Source of the DNA: an uncultured bacterium
GTDB lineage: Bacteria; Planctomycetota; UBA1135; GCA-002686595
Direction: 5' to 3'
Length of the DNA stretch: 64,000 nt
Assembly (NCBI GenBank): GCA_938083085.1
Contig: CALLKX010000042.1
Span: 1-64,000, forward strand
A program made the position numbers and the translations under genes. How positions within the stretch are numbered: position 1 is the stretch's first letter; the number at the start of each line of letters is the position of its first letter. This document shows positions 24,545-34,177 of this stretch, piece after piece. The notes beneath the pieces were generated by a model. The model saw only the letters and a program-made list of their open reading frames with translations. It searched no databases and was not told where the DNA came from.

Positions 24545-25195
24545 ATGAAGGTCAAAAGCTACAAGGCCGGCAGCGTCGGCGAGGTTGAGTTGGACGTCGC
24601 GCCTTTCGGCGAGAAGGTCCTCTACCGTACCCTGAAGGACGCGGTCGTCATGCACATGGCGAACCAGCGTCAGGGCACGGCCTCCACCAAGGGACGCAGC
24701 GAGGTCAAGGGCACGAACAAGAAGCCCTACAAGCAGAAGCACACGGGCCGCGCACGCGCCGGTGATGTCAAGTCGCCCATCTGGCGAGGTGGCGGCACGG
24801 TCTTCGGGCCGAAGCCCCGCGACTACAGCTACCACATGCCCACCAAGGCACGTCGCGTGGCGCTTCGCACCGCGCTGGCTGGCAAGATCGCCGATGGCGA
24901 GCTCGTCATTGCGGACCTGGGGGACTGGGCTGAGCCCTCGTCGCGTTCGGCCCGCAAGGTCCTCGGTGACCTCGACGCCACCCGCAAGGCGTGCGTCGTG
25001 ATCACCGAGCGCAACGAGAACCTCTACAAGTCCTTCCGCAACTTCCCGCGCGTCGAGGTCCGCATTGCCGCTGAGCTTTGCGCCTACGACGTGGTGAACG
25101 GCGGGACGATTATCGCAGAGCAGGGCGCGCTCGATCACCTGAGCGCACGCGTCGGCCGGCCGGCCGAAGCGTCCAACAACGGAGGTGAGTCGTGA
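24545..25195 (+). CDS. rplD: 50S ribosomal protein uL4
   Basis: 216 residues, with the extended exit-tunnel loop [29 protein letters not shown] region (about residues 41-66) and a C-terminal globular end in [10 protein letters not shown]. The stop overlaps the GTG start of rplW by 4 bp (GTGA), indicating translational coupling. In Proteobacteria L4 regulates this operon; whether it does so here is unknown. Confidence 0.96.
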   Translation: MKVKSYKAGSVGEVELDVAPFGEKVLYRTLKDAVVMHMANQRQGTASTKGRSEVKGTNKKPYKQKHTGRARAGDVKSPIWRGGGTVFGPKPRDYSYHMPTKARRVALRTALAGKIADGELVIADLGDWAEPSSRSARKVLGDLDATRKACVVITERNENLYKSFRNFPRVEVRIAAELCAYDVVNGGTIIAEQGALDHLSARVGRPAEASNNGGES

Positions 25196-25485
25196 GTCAA
25201 CATCTCGACCGCTACTACCAAATCATCAAGCAGTCCCACGTCACCGAGAAGGCGACCACGGACACGCATTTCCGCAACGCCTATCACTTCCGCGTCCCCA
25301 CGGACGCGAACAAGATCGAGATCCGCCACGCGATCGAGGCCCTGTTTGAAGTGAAGGTGACGTCGGTCAACACCGCGGGTGTGAAGGGCAAGGTCCGTCG
25401 CCGCGGTTACGTCAAGGGCCAGAAGCCCGACTGGAAGAAGGCCATGGTCACGCTGAAGGAGGGCGACACGATCGACGTGATCTGA
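25192..25485 (+). CDS. rplW: 50S ribosomal protein uL23
   Basis: 97 residues from a GTG at 25192 that overlaps the rplD stop, with GGAGGT 6 bp upstream. It contains [11 protein letters not shown] and the typical [26 protein letters not shown] loop. L23 lines the tunnel exit and is the docking site for SRP and trigger factor. Confidence 0.96.
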   Translation: MSQHLDRYYQIIKQSHVTEKATTDTHFRNAYHFRVPTDANKIEIRHAIEALFEVKVTSVNTAGVKGKVRRRGYVKGQKPDWKKAMVTLKEGDTIDVI

Positions 25486-25525
25486 CGGGTTCCCCCGTCT
25501 GATTCAAAGATCAAGGCTAAGTCTC

Positions 25526-26359
25526 ATGCCGATTCGCAAGTACAAGCCGACCTCTCCGGGCCGCCGCCATGGCAGCGTGCTCACCTACGAAGAGGTCACA
25601 TCGACGACGCCGGAGAAGTCTCTCCTGCGTCCGATCAAGAAGTCCGGAGGCCGTAACAACTACGGTCGTATCACCGCCCGCTTCCGCGGTGGTGGTCACA
25701 AGCGCAAGTATCGGGTCATCGACTTCAAGCGCAACAAGGACGGGATTCCCGCCAAGGTTGCCACGATCGAGTACGACCCCAACCGCACGTGCTTCATCGC
25801 ACTGCTCCACTACGCCGACGGCGAGAAGCGCTACATCCTCGCGCCGATCGGCCTCGAGGTCGGCCAGACCATCCTGTCTGGTTCCGACGCCGAGCCGAAC
25901 GCCGGGAACGCGAAGATGCTTCGTGACATCCCGATCGGTGTCCAGGTGCACAACGTGGAGCTCCAGCCCGGTCGTGGGGGCCAGATGGTCCGGACCGCCG
26001 GATCCTCCGCCCAGCTGACCGCCCGTGAGGGCAACTACGCTGTGCTGCTGCTGCCTTCGGGCGAGCTGCGCCGCGTCCATGTCACCTGCCGCGCCACTAT
26101 CGGTCGCGTCGGGAACACCGACCACCAGAACGTCAAGCTCGGTAAGGCCGGGCGGAAGCGTCATCTGGGCCGCCGCCCGCACGTCCGCGGAACGGCAATG
26201 AACCCGGTCGACCACCCCATGGGTGGTGGTGAAGGCCGGACTGCAGGTGGTCGTCACCCCTGCTCGCCGACGGCTGTCCTCGCCAAGGGCGGTCGGACTC
26301 GCCGCCGCAATCACCCGACCGACGTCTTCATCATCCGCCGCCGCCGTAAGCGCAAGTGA
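25526..26359 (+). CDS. rplB: 50S ribosomal protein uL2
   Basis: 277 residues with [15 protein letters not shown], the [16 protein letters not shown] motif (residues about 57-72) and the C-terminal [23 protein letters not shown] containing the conserved His near the peptidyl-transferase centre. Standard length and position. Confidence 0.97.
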   Translation: MPIRKYKPTSPGRRHGSVLTYEEVTSTTPEKSLLRPIKKSGGRNNYGRITARFRGGGHKRKYRVIDFKRNKDGIPAKVATIEYDPNRTCFIALLHYADGEKRYILAPIGLEVGQTILSGSDAEPNAGNAKMLRDIPIGVQVHNVELQPGRGGQMVRTAGSSAQLTAREGNYAVLLLPSGELRRVHVTCRATIGRVGNTDHQNVKLGKAGRKRHLGRRPHVRGTAMNPVDHPMGGGEGRTAGGRHPCSPTAVLAKGGRTRRRNHPTDVFIIRRRRKRK

Positions 26360-26428
26360 TCCGGCTGGCGAACCCTGGTTGCTCCTCGGAGCAGCCAGGT
26401 CGCCGCGGCTCGACGCACCCAGAACGTC

Positions 26429-26713
26429 ATGTCCAGAAGTATCAAAAAAGGTCCCTTCATCGACGCCAAGCTCGAGAAGAAGGTCCTCGCGCAAAACGAG
26501 GCCGGGACAAAGAATCCGATCACCACGTGGGCTCGCGCCTGCACGATTTCTCCCGACTTCATCGGGCACATCTTCATGGTCCACGACGGACGCCGACATG
26601 TGAAGGTGGCCGTGAACGAGGACATGGTGGGGCACAAACTCGGTGAGTTCGCGCCTTCGCGCGTCTTCCGGGGCCACACGAACAAGAAAGAGGGCGCCAA
26701 GGGCGGCCGCTGA
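26429..26713 (+). CDS. rpsS: 30S ribosomal protein uS19
   Basis: 94 residues: [19 protein letters not shown] at the N-terminus, [26 protein letters not shown], and [18 protein letters not shown]. It follows rplB by 69 bp and precedes rplV by 5 bp. Confidence 0.97.
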   Translation: MSRSIKKGPFIDAKLEKKVLAQNEAGTKNPITTWARACTISPDFIGHIFMVHDGRRHVKVAVNEDMVGHKLGEFAPSRVFRGHTNKKEGAKGGR

Positions 26714-26718
26714 GCACC

Positions 26719-27135
26719 ATGAAGAACGAGATCATCAGGGAGCTCGGTGGGTACGTTGCCCGCCACCGTTACGCCCGCATCTCCTCTCGGAAGGCCCGCC
26801 TTGTTGCGGACGCCGTCCGGGGACGCGCGGTCAACGATGCGCTTGAAATCCTGGAGCTGCTGCCTCAGCGCGGCGCGGCCTTCTTCAAGAAGGTCTTGCT
26901 CTCGGCTGTCGCCAACGCTTCTCAGGACGAGTCGGTCGACGTCAACGACCTCTTCGTCAGCGACTGCCGGGCCGACGACGGCCCGATGCTCAACAACCGT
27001 CTTCGGTACCGCCCCGGCCCCCAGGGCCGCGCGATGCCCTACGCCAAGAAGACCTCGCACCTCACCGTGATCGTCGCCCAGGCTTCGGCCTTCGAGACGG
27101 ACTCCAGCGCGGACGCGGAGGCCGCCAGCGCCTGA
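26719..27135 (+). CDS. rplV: 50S ribosomal protein uL22
   Basis: 138 residues. RYARISSRKARLVADAVRGRAVNDAL at the N-terminus and the tunnel beta-hairpin around RYRPGPQGRAMPYAKKTSHLTV are clear. A short Ala/Asp/Ser-rich tail extends past the family end. Confidence 0.96.
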   Translation: MKNEIIRELGGYVARHRYARISSRKARLVADAVRGRAVNDALEILELLPQRGAAFFKKVLLSAVANASQDESVDVNDLFVSDCRADDGPMLNNRLRYRPGPQGRAMPYAKKTSHLTVIVAQASAFETDSSADAEAASA

Positions 27136-27171
27136 GGAGGCCACGCGCCCCTTTAGCACGAGAGATCATCA

Positions 27172-27987
27172 ATGGGACAGAAGATTCACCCCACCGGCTA
27201 TCGCGTCGGAATTATTGAGCCCTGGGCATCCCGGTGGCACGGACAGAAGCGCGACTTCGCGCGTCTGCTCCTCCAGGACAAGAAGATCCGGGACCACGTC
27301 GCGAAGGAGTACGGCTCCGCCGGCATCCCGCGCATCGAGATCGAGCGCACCAGCGACGCGGTCAACGTGATCATCTACACCGCGCGGCCCGGCGTTCTCG
27401 TCGGTCGCAAGGGCATCCGGATTGACCAGTTGAAGGCCGAGCTCCAGGGCATCGCCGAGACGACGGTCCACCTGACGATCCACGAGATCAAGCGCCCCGA
27501 GCTTTCGGCGGGCCTGGTCGCCGAGGTGATCGCTGAGCAGCTGAAGCGCCGCATGGCGTTCCGCCGCGCTGTGAAGAAGGCCATCCAGACGACCATGCAG
27601 GCCGGCGCGCTCGGCGTGAAGGTCATGATCAACGGTCGATTGGGCGGCGCCGAGATGGCGCGTCAGCTTCAGGAGAGGGAGGGGCGCGTGCCCCTGTCGA
27701 CTCTGCAGTCGAACGTCGAGTACGGCACCGCGCTTGCTCGGACGACCTACGGCGTCATCGGCGTCAAGGTCTGGATCTACAAGGGCGACATCGAGCGTGG
27801 CGAGAAGGTCAACTACCGCGTCACCTCTGCTGCCGGTGGCCGGTACGACCGCGGCGGTCCTCGCCGTGGCTCGGGTCGCCGGGGAAGTCGCGGTCGCGGC
27901 GGTCCCCGTGGTGGGGGCGGCGGCGGTGGTCCGCGCCCCGGCGCGCCCGCGACTCCGCAAGGCTCCTTCAACCAGGGAGGTGCGTGA
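27172..27987 (+). CDS. rpsC: 30S ribosomal protein uS3 with long Gly/Arg-rich tail
   Basis: 271 residues. The KH domain is at about residues 62-80 (GVLVGRKGIRIDQLKAEL) and the C-terminal domain has GRLGGAEMARQLQEREGRVPLSTLQSNVEYG. From residue 220 the sequence becomes RGG/GGG-rich (RGGPRGGGGGGGPRPG), a tail of about 50 residues. S3 forms part of the mRNA entry tunnel. The stop overlaps the rplP start by one base (tgatg), with GGAGGT just upstream. Confidence 0.96.
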   Translation: MGQKIHPTGYRVGIIEPWASRWHGQKRDFARLLLQDKKIRDHVAKEYGSAGIPRIEIERTSDAVNVIIYTARPGVLVGRKGIRIDQLKAELQGIAETTVHLTIHEIKRPELSAGLVAEVIAEQLKRRMAFRRAVKKAIQTTMQAGALGVKVMINGRLGGAEMARQLQEREGRVPLSTLQSNVEYGTALARTTYGVIGVKVWIYKGDIERGEKVNYRVTSAAGGRYDRGGPRRGSGRRGSRGRGGPRGGGGGGGPRPGAPATPQGSFNQGGA

Positions 27988-28406
27988 TGGCTTACATGCC
28001 GAAGCGCATCAAGCGCCGCCGTGTCTTCCGCGGGAAGATCAAGGGCCTCGCCACGCGCGGGAACCGCGTCTCCTTCGGTGAGTTCGGGCTCCAGGCTCTC
28101 GACGCTGGCTGGATCAACGGCCGGCAGCTCGAGGCCAGCCGGATCGCAGCCAACCGCGCCACTGCGGGTGCCGCGAAGATCTGGATCCGCATCTTCCCCG
28201 ACAAGCCCATCTCCTCCAAGCCCGCCGAGACTCGGATGGGTAAGGGTAAGGGTGACATCGACTACTGGGCGGCCGAGGTCAGGCCCGGGACCATTCTGTT
28301 TGAGCTCGGTAACGTAACCGAGGATAAGGCGAAGCTCGCATTCAAGCGCATCGCCCACAAGATGCCCGTCAAGGTCCGCATGGTCCGGCGTACGCCGACG
28401 ACCTGA
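27987..28406 (+). CDS. rplP: 50S ribosomal protein uL16
   Basis: 139 residues from the ATG at 27987 (MAYMPKRIKRRRVFRG). The hallmark segments FGLQALDAGWINGRQLEASR, KIWIRIFPDKPI and RMGKGKGDIDYWAA are present. The alternative GTG at 27984 adds one residue. Arg and Met positions hydroxylated in other bacteria cannot be assessed further. Confidence 0.97.
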   Translation: MAYMPKRIKRRRVFRGKIKGLATRGNRVSFGEFGLQALDAGWINGRQLEASRIAANRATAGAAKIWIRIFPDKPISSKPAETRMGKGKGDIDYWAAEVRPGTILFELGNVTEDKAKLAFKRIAHKMPVKVRMVRRTPTT

Positions 28407-28415
28407 TCGAAAGAC

Positions 28416-28628
28416 ATGAAGATCGAAGACATTCGCGCCAAGACGGACTCGGAGCTCGAGTTCGACATGACGAGCCTCAAGAAGGAACTCTTTGAAGCGC
28501 GCTTCCGCGCCTCGATGGGGACCGACTCCAACACCGGCCGAGTCCGGGATCTGCGCCGCTCCGTGGCGCGCATCCAGACCATCCTCCACGAGCGCTCTAC
28601 TGGCGTCCGTGGCGCGGCCGCCAAGTAA
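28416..28628 (+). CDS. rpmC: 50S ribosomal protein uL29
   Basis: 70 residues: two helices with [29 protein letters not shown] and [17 protein letters not shown], the usual hairpin that sits at the tunnel exit next to L23. It lies 9 bp after rplP. Confidence 0.95.
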   Translation: MKIEDIRAKTDSELEFDMTSLKKELFEARFRASMGTDSNTGRVRDLRRSVARIQTILHERSTGVRGAAAK

Positions 28629-28701
28629 CGCCCTCTCCGCGCAGACGACCCACACGAATCCTTCCTCAGCCCATGGCCCCGCACGCGGCGGCCACGAAGC
28701 G

Positions 28702-29085
28702 ATGACCGAAACCACCACAGACACCAGCTCAGAGCAAGCGCGCAACAGCCGCCGCGTGCTCGAGGGCATTGTCTCAAGCGACGCGATGGACAAGTCCATC
28801 ACCATCCGCGTCGAACGGAAGTTCAAGCACCCGAAGTACAAGAAGTACATCCGGCGCCACACCAAGCTCCACATTCATGACGAGAACAACGAGGCCGCCA
28901 CAGGCGACCGGGTTGAGGTCATGGAGTGCCGTCCCCTTTCGAAGACCAAGCGTTACCGCCTGGTCCGCGTCGTCGAGCGCCCCTCACTCCCGGCCGGAGC
29001 GCTGAAGCCCGGTCAGGTCCAGGCAGCCGCAACGGCTGACGCGTTGGGGGGTGAGTCCTCCGGCTCCGAGGAGGTGGCGTCATGA
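28702..29085 (+). CDS. rpsQ: 30S ribosomal protein uS17 with extended termini
   Basis: 127 residues from the ATG at 28702. The S17 core is [34 protein letters not shown] (about residues 17-50) and [23 protein letters not shown]. About 15 extra N-terminal residues (Thr/Ser/Glu-rich) and about 35 extra C-terminal residues (Ala/Gly/Ser/Glu) make it longer than the common ~85. The stop overlaps rplN by 4 bp (ATGA). Confidence 0.95.
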   Translation: MTETTTDTSSEQARNSRRVLEGIVSSDAMDKSITIRVERKFKHPKYKKYIRRHTKLHIHDENNEAATGDRVEVMECRPLSKTKRYRLVRVVERPSLPAGALKPGQVQAAATADALGGESSGSEEVAS

Positions 29086-29450
29086 TTCAGATGCAGACCT
29101 ATCTCGATGTGGCTGACAACACCGGCGCCAAGCAGGTGCAGTGCATCAAGGTCCTCGGCGGAACCCACCGGCGCTACGCCGGGCTCGGCGACATCGTCGT
29201 CGCCTCCGTCAAGAAGTCCATTGCGGGCTCCGAGGTCAAGACCGGCACCATCGTCAAGGGTGTCATCGTGCGGGTACGGCAGAGCACCCGCCGCGTCGAC
29301 GGCAGCTATGTCCGCTTCGACCGGAACGCGCTGGTCCTGGTTGACGGAGAGGGGAACCCCAAGGGGACCCGCATCTTCGGCGCTGTGGCCCGTGAGCTCC
29401 GCGATCGCAGCTACATGAAGATTGTCTCGTTGGCTCAGGAGGTCATCTGA
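29082..29450 (+). CDS. rplN: 50S ribosomal protein uL14
   Basis: 122 residues, beginning [18 protein letters not shown], with [20 protein letters not shown] and the C-terminal [28 protein letters not shown]. It overlaps rpsQ upstream and shares one base with the rplX start downstream. Confidence 0.97.
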   Translation: MIQMQTYLDVADNTGAKQVQCIKVLGGTHRRYAGLGDIVVASVKKSIAGSEVKTGTIVKGVIVRVRQSTRRVDGSYVRFDRNALVLVDGEGNPKGTRIFGAVARELRDRSYMKIVSLAQEVI

Positions 29451-29710
29451 TGCACGTCAAGCGCGGAGACCAGGTGATCGTCATCTCTGGCAACGACAAG
29501 GGCAGCACCGGCGAGGTCGTCGAGGTGATGCTTGACGCGAATCGCGTGCTCGTCTCGGGCGTGAACGTCCGGACCAAGCACGTGAAACCCACCCAGTCCA
29601 ACCCTCAGGGCGACCGAGTGGAGCGCGAGTTCCCCATTCATTCGAGCAACGTGATGCTGCTTGATCCTTCCACCGGCAAGGGCACGCGTAAGCGTCCCGC
29701 GTCGAACTAG
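29450..29710 (+). CDS. rplX: 50S ribosomal protein uL24
   Basis: 86 residues with the KOW motif at the start (VKRGDQVIVISGNDKGSTGEVVEV) and VSGVNVRTKHVKPTQSNPQG. It is a little shorter than many homologues (~100), losing part of the C-terminal region. The start overlaps the rplN stop (tgatg). Confidence 0.95.
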   Translation: MHVKRGDQVIVISGNDKGSTGEVVEVMLDANRVLVSGVNVRTKHVKPTQSNPQGDRVEREFPIHSSNVMLLDPSTGKGTRKRPASN

Positions 29711-29760
29711 TCCTCACCACCCCAGTCCATCAAGGGCCGACAACGACCGGTCCCAGCACA

Positions 29761-30315
29761 ATGGCTGCACGCCTCAAAACCAAGTATCAATCGGAGGTCC
29801 GGAGCAAGCTCTCGGAGGCCTTCGAGATCACGAACCTGCACGCGATCCCTCGTCTCGAGAAGATCGTGGTGAACATGGGCGTCCAAGGCGCCGTCGAGTC
29901 CAAGTCCAAGGTGGAGACCGCCGCTCGCGACATGGGCACGGTCACCGGCCAGAAGCCCACGATCCGCAACGCCAAGAAGTCCATCGCCGGGTTCAAGCTC
30001 CGCGAGGGGATGCCGATCGGCTGCGCCGTGACGCTTCGCCAGGACCGGATGTGGGAGTTCGCTGACCGCCTGATCTCAGTTGTCCTGCCTCGTATCCGCG
30101 ACTTCCGCGGCGTCAAGGACAAGCTGGACGGTCGCGGGAACTTCACGCTCGGCATCTCCGAGCAGTCGATCTTCCCGGAGATCCCTTTCGACCGTATCGA
30201 GTTTCAACAGGGCATGGACATCACGTTCGTGACGTCTGCCCCGACCGACGAGCAAGGCTACATGCTGCTCAAGGAACTCGGCATGCCCTTCATCGACCGC
30301 AGCAAGAAGGCCTGA
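29761..30315 (+). CDS. rplE: 50S ribosomal protein uL5
   Basis: 184 residues: PRLEKIVVNMGVQGAVESKS, GQKPTIRNAKKSIAGFKLREGMPIGCAVTLR and FPEIPFDRIEFQQGMDITFVT. It binds 5S rRNA and contacts P-site tRNA. The next gene is rpsH, 32 bp away; rpsN, which normally sits between them, is absent. Confidence 0.97.
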   Translation: MAARLKTKYQSEVRSKLSEAFEITNLHAIPRLEKIVVNMGVQGAVESKSKVETAARDMGTVTGQKPTIRNAKKSIAGFKLREGMPIGCAVTLRQDRMWEFADRLISVVLPRIRDFRGVKDKLDGRGNFTLGISEQSIFPEIPFDRIEFQQGMDITFVTSAPTDEQGYMLLKELGMPFIDRSKKA

Positions 30316-30347
30316 GGCCAGCACCAGGGCAAAGGAGAACAACAGCC

Positions 30348-30743
30348 ATGATGACCGACCCCATAGCCGACATGCTCACGCGCATCAGGAATGCAAACCT
30401 GATCGGACGCGATAGCGTTGCCATGCCGGCCTCTCGTATGCGCGTTGGCATTGCCAACGTCCTCAAAGACGAGGGCTTTATCGAAGACTACGCCGTGGAG
30501 GAGGGGAAGCCCTCCAGCACCCTCACGGTCGACCTGCGCTACGGCGTGGATGGCGAGAAAGTCATCCGCTCCATCCAGCGGGTCAGCACTCCTGGCTGCC
30601 GCGTTTACGCAGGCCAGCGCGAACTCAAGCCCGTCCTTCGTGGTCAGGGAATTCACGTCCTCTCGACGCCGAAAGGCGTCCTCTCGGACCGGAAGGCCCG
30701 AGAGCTGGGTGTCGGCGGCGAACTTCTCGCCGAGGTCTACTGA
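30348..30743 (+). CDS. rpsH: 30S ribosomal protein uS8
   Basis: 131 residues. MTDPIADMLTRIRNANL at the start and VLSDRKARELGVGGELLAEVY at the end match the family. Two ATGs in a row (30348, 30351) are equally possible starts; AAGGAG at 30331-30336 lies 11-14 bp upstream. Confidence 0.97.
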   Translation: MMTDPIADMLTRIRNANLIGRDSVAMPASRMRVGIANVLKDEGFIEDYAVEEGKPSSTLTVDLRYGVDGEKVIRSIQRVSTPGCRVYAGQRELKPVLRGQGIHVLSTPKGVLSDRKARELGVGGELLAEVY

Positions 30744-30767
30744 TCACGTTGCATCGAGGATCCTGAA

Positions 30768-31313
30768 ATGTCTCGTATCGGAAAAGCACCTGTCACCATT
30801 CCCGGTGGCGTCGACGTCAGCGTCAAGGGACGCGACGTGAACGTGAAGGGGCCCAAGGGCACCCTCTCCATCACGCTTCGACCTGAGGTCGATGTGGCGG
30901 TGGAAGGCGACTCCGCCTGCGTCACCGTCAACGGCTCTGGTGCGGCTCGCGCCGCCCGCGCCTATCACGGACTGACCCGCGCTCTCGTGAGCAACATGGT
31001 CGTGGGCGTCACCAAGGGTTTCGAGAAGAAGCTCGAGATCATCGGTGTCGGTTGGAACGCCAAGCTCCAGGGCACCAAGGTCGTCCTGAACATCGGCTTC
31101 TGCCACGACGTTCCCATTCAACTGCCGGACGGTGTTTCGGCTGAGTGTCCCAACCCAACCCAGATCGTCCTCACCGGTTCGGACAAGCAGATGGTCGGCC
31201 AGGCGGCCGCCGTGATCCGCGCCGTCCGCCCGCCCGAGCCCTACAAGGGCAAGGGCATCCGGTACCAAGGCGAGTACGTTAAGCGGAAGGCCGGTAAGTC
31301 CTTCGGTAGCTGA
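30768..31313 (+). CDS. rplF: 50S ribosomal protein uL6
   Basis: 181 residues: MSRIGKAPVTIPGGVDVSV, the central GVTKGFEKKLEIIGVGWNAKLQG and the C-terminal PPEPYKGKGIRYQGEYVKRKAGKS, which binds the sarcin-ricin region. Normal length and place. Confidence 0.97.
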   Translation: MSRIGKAPVTIPGGVDVSVKGRDVNVKGPKGTLSITLRPEVDVAVEGDSACVTVNGSGAARAARAYHGLTRALVSNMVVGVTKGFEKKLEIIGVGWNAKLQGTKVVLNIGFCHDVPIQLPDGVSAECPNPTQIVLTGSDKQMVGQAAAVIRAVRPPEPYKGKGIRYQGEYVKRKAGKSFGS

Positions 31314-31330
31314 CGCGAGGCTGCATCAAC

Positions 31331-31702
31331 ATGAAGTCCACCCTTCTACTCAAGAACAAGCGCCGGGATCGGCGCGCCAAGAGCGTCCGCCGTCGTATCG
31401 GCAAGTACTCGGGCCTTCCTCGGCTCTCTGTACACCGCTCCACCAAGCACATCTCGGCTCAGGTCATCGACGACGAGTCCGGCAACACGCTCTGCGCTGT
31501 GTCGTCCACGTCGAAGAAGCTCGCCGACCAGCTCCAGGGCAAGACCAAGACCGAGAAGGCGGCCGTTATCGGCGCCGAGATCGCGCGTCTCGCCAAGGAG
31601 AAGGATGTCAACAACGTCGTCCTCGATCGCGGGTTCTCCCGCTACCACGGCCGCGTGAAGGCCCTCGCTGATGCCGCCCGTGAAGGCGGCCTCTCCCTCT
31701 GA
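31331..31702 (+). CDS. rplR: 50S ribosomal protein uL18
   Basis: 123 residues: basic N-terminus, GLPRLSVHRSTKHISAQVIDD, and the C-terminal VVLDRGFSRYHGRVKALADAAREGGL typical of L18, which binds 5S rRNA. Confidence 0.97.
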   Translation: MKSTLLLKNKRRDRRAKSVRRRIGKYSGLPRLSVHRSTKHISAQVIDDESGNTLCAVSSTSKKLADQLQGKTKTEKAAVIGAEIARLAKEKDVNNVVLDRGFSRYHGRVKALADAAREGGLSL

Positions 31703-31729
31703 TCGCCGCGCGCGCTTACACGAACAACC

Positions 31730-32242
31730 ATGAAGACTCACGTCGAATACCTCGACCACAGCGAGACTGAAGAGTCTGGCGAGCTCAGCGAGCAGCTGCT
31801 GCAGGTCAACCGCTGCGCCGCGGTCGTCAAGGGCGGTCGCCGCTTCTCCTTCTCCGGACTCTGCGTCGTCGGCAACCGCGGTGGCGTTGTTGGCTACGGC
31901 TTCGGAAAGGCGCGCGGCGTCCCCGGCGCCATTGAGAAGGCCAACAAGGACGGCAGGAAGCACCTGCAGCGCGTCCCGCTCACCAAGGAGGGGTCCATCC
32001 CTCACGAGGTGATCGGCGAGTTCTGCTCGGCCCGCATCAAGCTCATCCCGGCCTCCGAGGGTACGGGCATCATCGCCGGCACCTCTGTGCGCGCTGTGGC
32101 GGAGATGGCAGGCATCAAGAACCTGCTGTCCAAGTCCTTGGGTTCCACCAACCCGATCAATTTGGTCAAGGCGACGCTCGACGCCCTCGCCCAGCTCCGC
32201 ACGACGGAGCAGGTCGAGGAACTTCGAAGCACGAAGCTCTGA
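31730..32242 (+). CDS. rpsE: 30S ribosomal protein uS5
   Basis: 170 residues: the double-stranded RNA-binding part KGGRRFSFSGLCVVGNRGGVVGYGFGKA (residues about 36-63), IPHEVIGEFCSARIKLIPASEGTGIIAG, and GSTNPINLVKATLDAL. The next gene is rplO after 35 bp; rpmD (L30), usually between them, is absent. Confidence 0.97.
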   Translation: MKTHVEYLDHSETEESGELSEQLLQVNRCAAVVKGGRRFSFSGLCVVGNRGGVVGYGFGKARGVPGAIEKANKDGRKHLQRVPLTKEGSIPHEVIGEFCSARIKLIPASEGTGIIAGTSVRAVAEMAGIKNLLSKSLGSTNPINLVKATLDALAQLRTTEQVEELRSTKL

Positions 32243-32277
32243 TCTCGCCGTTCATCCTCCGAGACACCTAAGAAGAC

Positions 32278-32757
32278 ATGGACCTCAAGACTGTCTGCTC
32301 AAAGGGCACCAAGTACGCCACCCGCCAACGCGTGGGTCGCGGTACCGGTAGCGGCAACGGCAAGACCTCCGGTCGTGGCCACAAAGGCCGCGGTCAGCGC
32401 TCCGGTGCGAGCCGCCGTGCTGGCTACGAAGGTGGCCAGATGCCGATCTACCGTCAGGTTCCCAAGCGCGGGTTCACGAACGCGCGCTTCCGTACCGACT
32501 ACACGATCATGAACGTCGGCCTGCTGGACGCATTCGAGGACGGCGCCACCGTCGACCTCGCCGCGGTCCTTGCGAAGGGCCTGGCGTCCAAGAACACCGA
32601 CTTGCTCAAGCTCCTCGGGAACGGCGACCTCAGCAAGAAGCTGACCGTCCGTGCTCAACGCTTCTCGAAGACTGCACGCGAGAAGATCGAGAAGGCCGGC
32701 GGCACCGTCGTCGAGTTGGATGGTCGTGGCCGTGAGGCCGCTGCCACCGACGCCTGA
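32278..32757 (+). CDS. rplO: 50S ribosomal protein uL15
   Basis: 159 residues: the Gly/Arg-rich N-terminus RVGRGTGSGNGKTSGRGHKGRGQRSG and EGGQMPIYRQVPKRGFTN, followed by the C-terminal globular part with KLTVRAQRFSKTAREKIEKAGGTV. It ends 43 bp before the chosen secY start. Confidence 0.97.
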   Translation: MDLKTVCSKGTKYATRQRVGRGTGSGNGKTSGRGHKGRGQRSGASRRAGYEGGQMPIYRQVPKRGFTNARFRTDYTIMNVGLLDAFEDGATVDLAAVLAKGLASKNTDLLKLLGNGDLSKKLTVRAQRFSKTAREKIEKAGGTVVELDGRGREAAATDA

Positions 32758-32800
32758 TTCACACTTCCTTTTCCCCCTCGGCCACCACCGCACACACCAC

Positions 32801-34171
32801 GTGGAGAACAACTTCCTCAAGCTGTTCAAGATCCCGGAGACCCGGCAGCGAATCTTTCGCACGCTGGGACTTCTGATCGCGTACAGGGTCGGCTTCCAGA
32901 TTCCCATCCCGGGAATGAGCCCCCAGTATCTGGACGAGCAGGCCAACGAGGGGATCTTCGGCCTTCTGTCCGCCTTGTCGGGGGGGGCGATCGGTTCCCA
33001 GACGATCTTCTCGCTCGGGATCATGCCGTTCATCTCGGCGTCGATCATCTTCTCGATGCTCACCAAGGTGTCACCTGCCCTCGAGGCAGTCTCCAAGGAA
33101 GGAGCGGCCGGTCAGAAGAAGATCACCCAGTGGACTCGTCTGACGACGGTGCCCATCGCGCTTGTCCAGGCGATCTTCATCTACACCGGCGTGTTCCTTG
33201 CGCGCCCTGAGATGCTCGACCCTTCCATGGCGGGCAACAAGGTCGCCTTGGCCTTCATTGTCATCGGAGCGCTGGTCACCGGCGCCCTGCTGGTGATGTG
33301 GATCGGTGAGCTCATCACCGAGTACGGGGTAGGGAACGGCGCCTCGCTGATCATCATGGCGGGCATCATCGCCTCGCTGCCATCGAGCATTCTCAACCTG
33401 CGCGGTAGCGATGAGTTCTGGAACATCATGGTGTTCCTCCTGCTTGTCTGGGCCGTGACCATCTTCGTGGTGGTCTTCATGCACAAGGGCGCACGCCGGA
33501 TCCCGATCCAGTACGCCCGGCTCCAGCGCGGCCGCCGTGTCTATGGGGGGCAGCGCCACTTCCTGCCGCTCAAGGTCAACATGGCCGGCGTCATGCCGAT
33601 CATCTTCGCCTCGGTCCTCTTCGTGATCCCCGGCATCCTGTTCGACTGGGTCGGATGGGACTACGGGACGAGGATGTTCCAAGACCCGACGGGCTTCATC
33701 TACACGTCCATCTACCTGGTCCTCATCTTCTCGTTCTGCTTCTTCTGGAACCGTCTGATGTTCCAGCCTGACGAGATCGCGAAGAACCTCAGGGAGAACG
33801 GCTCCTTTGTTCCGGGCATCCGCCCCGGGGCGAAGACCGCCGAGTACCTGTCCAGTGTGCTGACTCGGATCACCCTCGCTGGTGCAGCGTTCCTCGCTGT
33901 CATCGCGGTGCTCCCGAACTTCATCACCAAGGATTCCAACCTGACCCTGGAGATGCGTTACTTCCTCGGCGGCACAAGCGTGCTGATCGTCGTGGGCGTC
34001 GCGCTCGAGCTTGTCGACAAGCTCCAGGCTCAGCTCGTCATGAAGGCCTACGACGGTGGGGCGGCCCCGAGCGGTCCCGCCAGCGGCGGGTCAGGCAAGC
34101 GCAAAGGGCAGGCCCGCGGTAACGCGTCCTGGACCAAGCGTGACGGTGCCTCCGAAGGCGGTACCGAGTAG
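32801..34171 (+). CDS. secY: Protein translocase subunit SecY
   Basis: Pore of the Sec translocon, 456 residues. I choose the GTG at 32801 (ENNFLKLFKIPETRQRI follows) because the open frame upstream overlaps rplO and is not SecY-like. The first cytoplasmic helix, plug-region GGAIGSQTIFSLGIMPFISASIIF, and about ten hydrophobic segments are visible. The cytoplasmic loops KGARRIPIQYARLQRGRRVYGG and NLRENGSFVPGIRPG are conserved. The C-terminal tail is Gly/Ser/Lys-rich. It sits at the usual end of the spc operon. Confidence 0.95.
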   Translation: MENNFLKLFKIPETRQRIFRTLGLLIAYRVGFQIPIPGMSPQYLDEQANEGIFGLLSALSGGAIGSQTIFSLGIMPFISASIIFSMLTKVSPALEAVSKEGAAGQKKITQWTRLTTVPIALVQAIFIYTGVFLARPEMLDPSMAGNKVALAFIVIGALVTGALLVMWIGELITEYGVGNGASLIIMAGIIASLPSSILNLRGSDEFWNIMVFLLLVWAVTIFVVVFMHKGARRIPIQYARLQRGRRVYGGQRHFLPLKVNMAGVMPIIFASVLFVIPGILFDWVGWDYGTRMFQDPTGFIYTSIYLVLIFSFCFFWNRLMFQPDEIAKNLRENGSFVPGIRPGAKTAEYLSSVLTRITLAGAAFLAVIAVLPNFITKDSNLTLEMRYFLGGTSVLIVVGVALELVDKLQAQLVMKAYDGGAAPSGPASGGSGKRKGQARGNASWTKRDGASEGGTE

Positions 34172-34177
34172 CAACCT

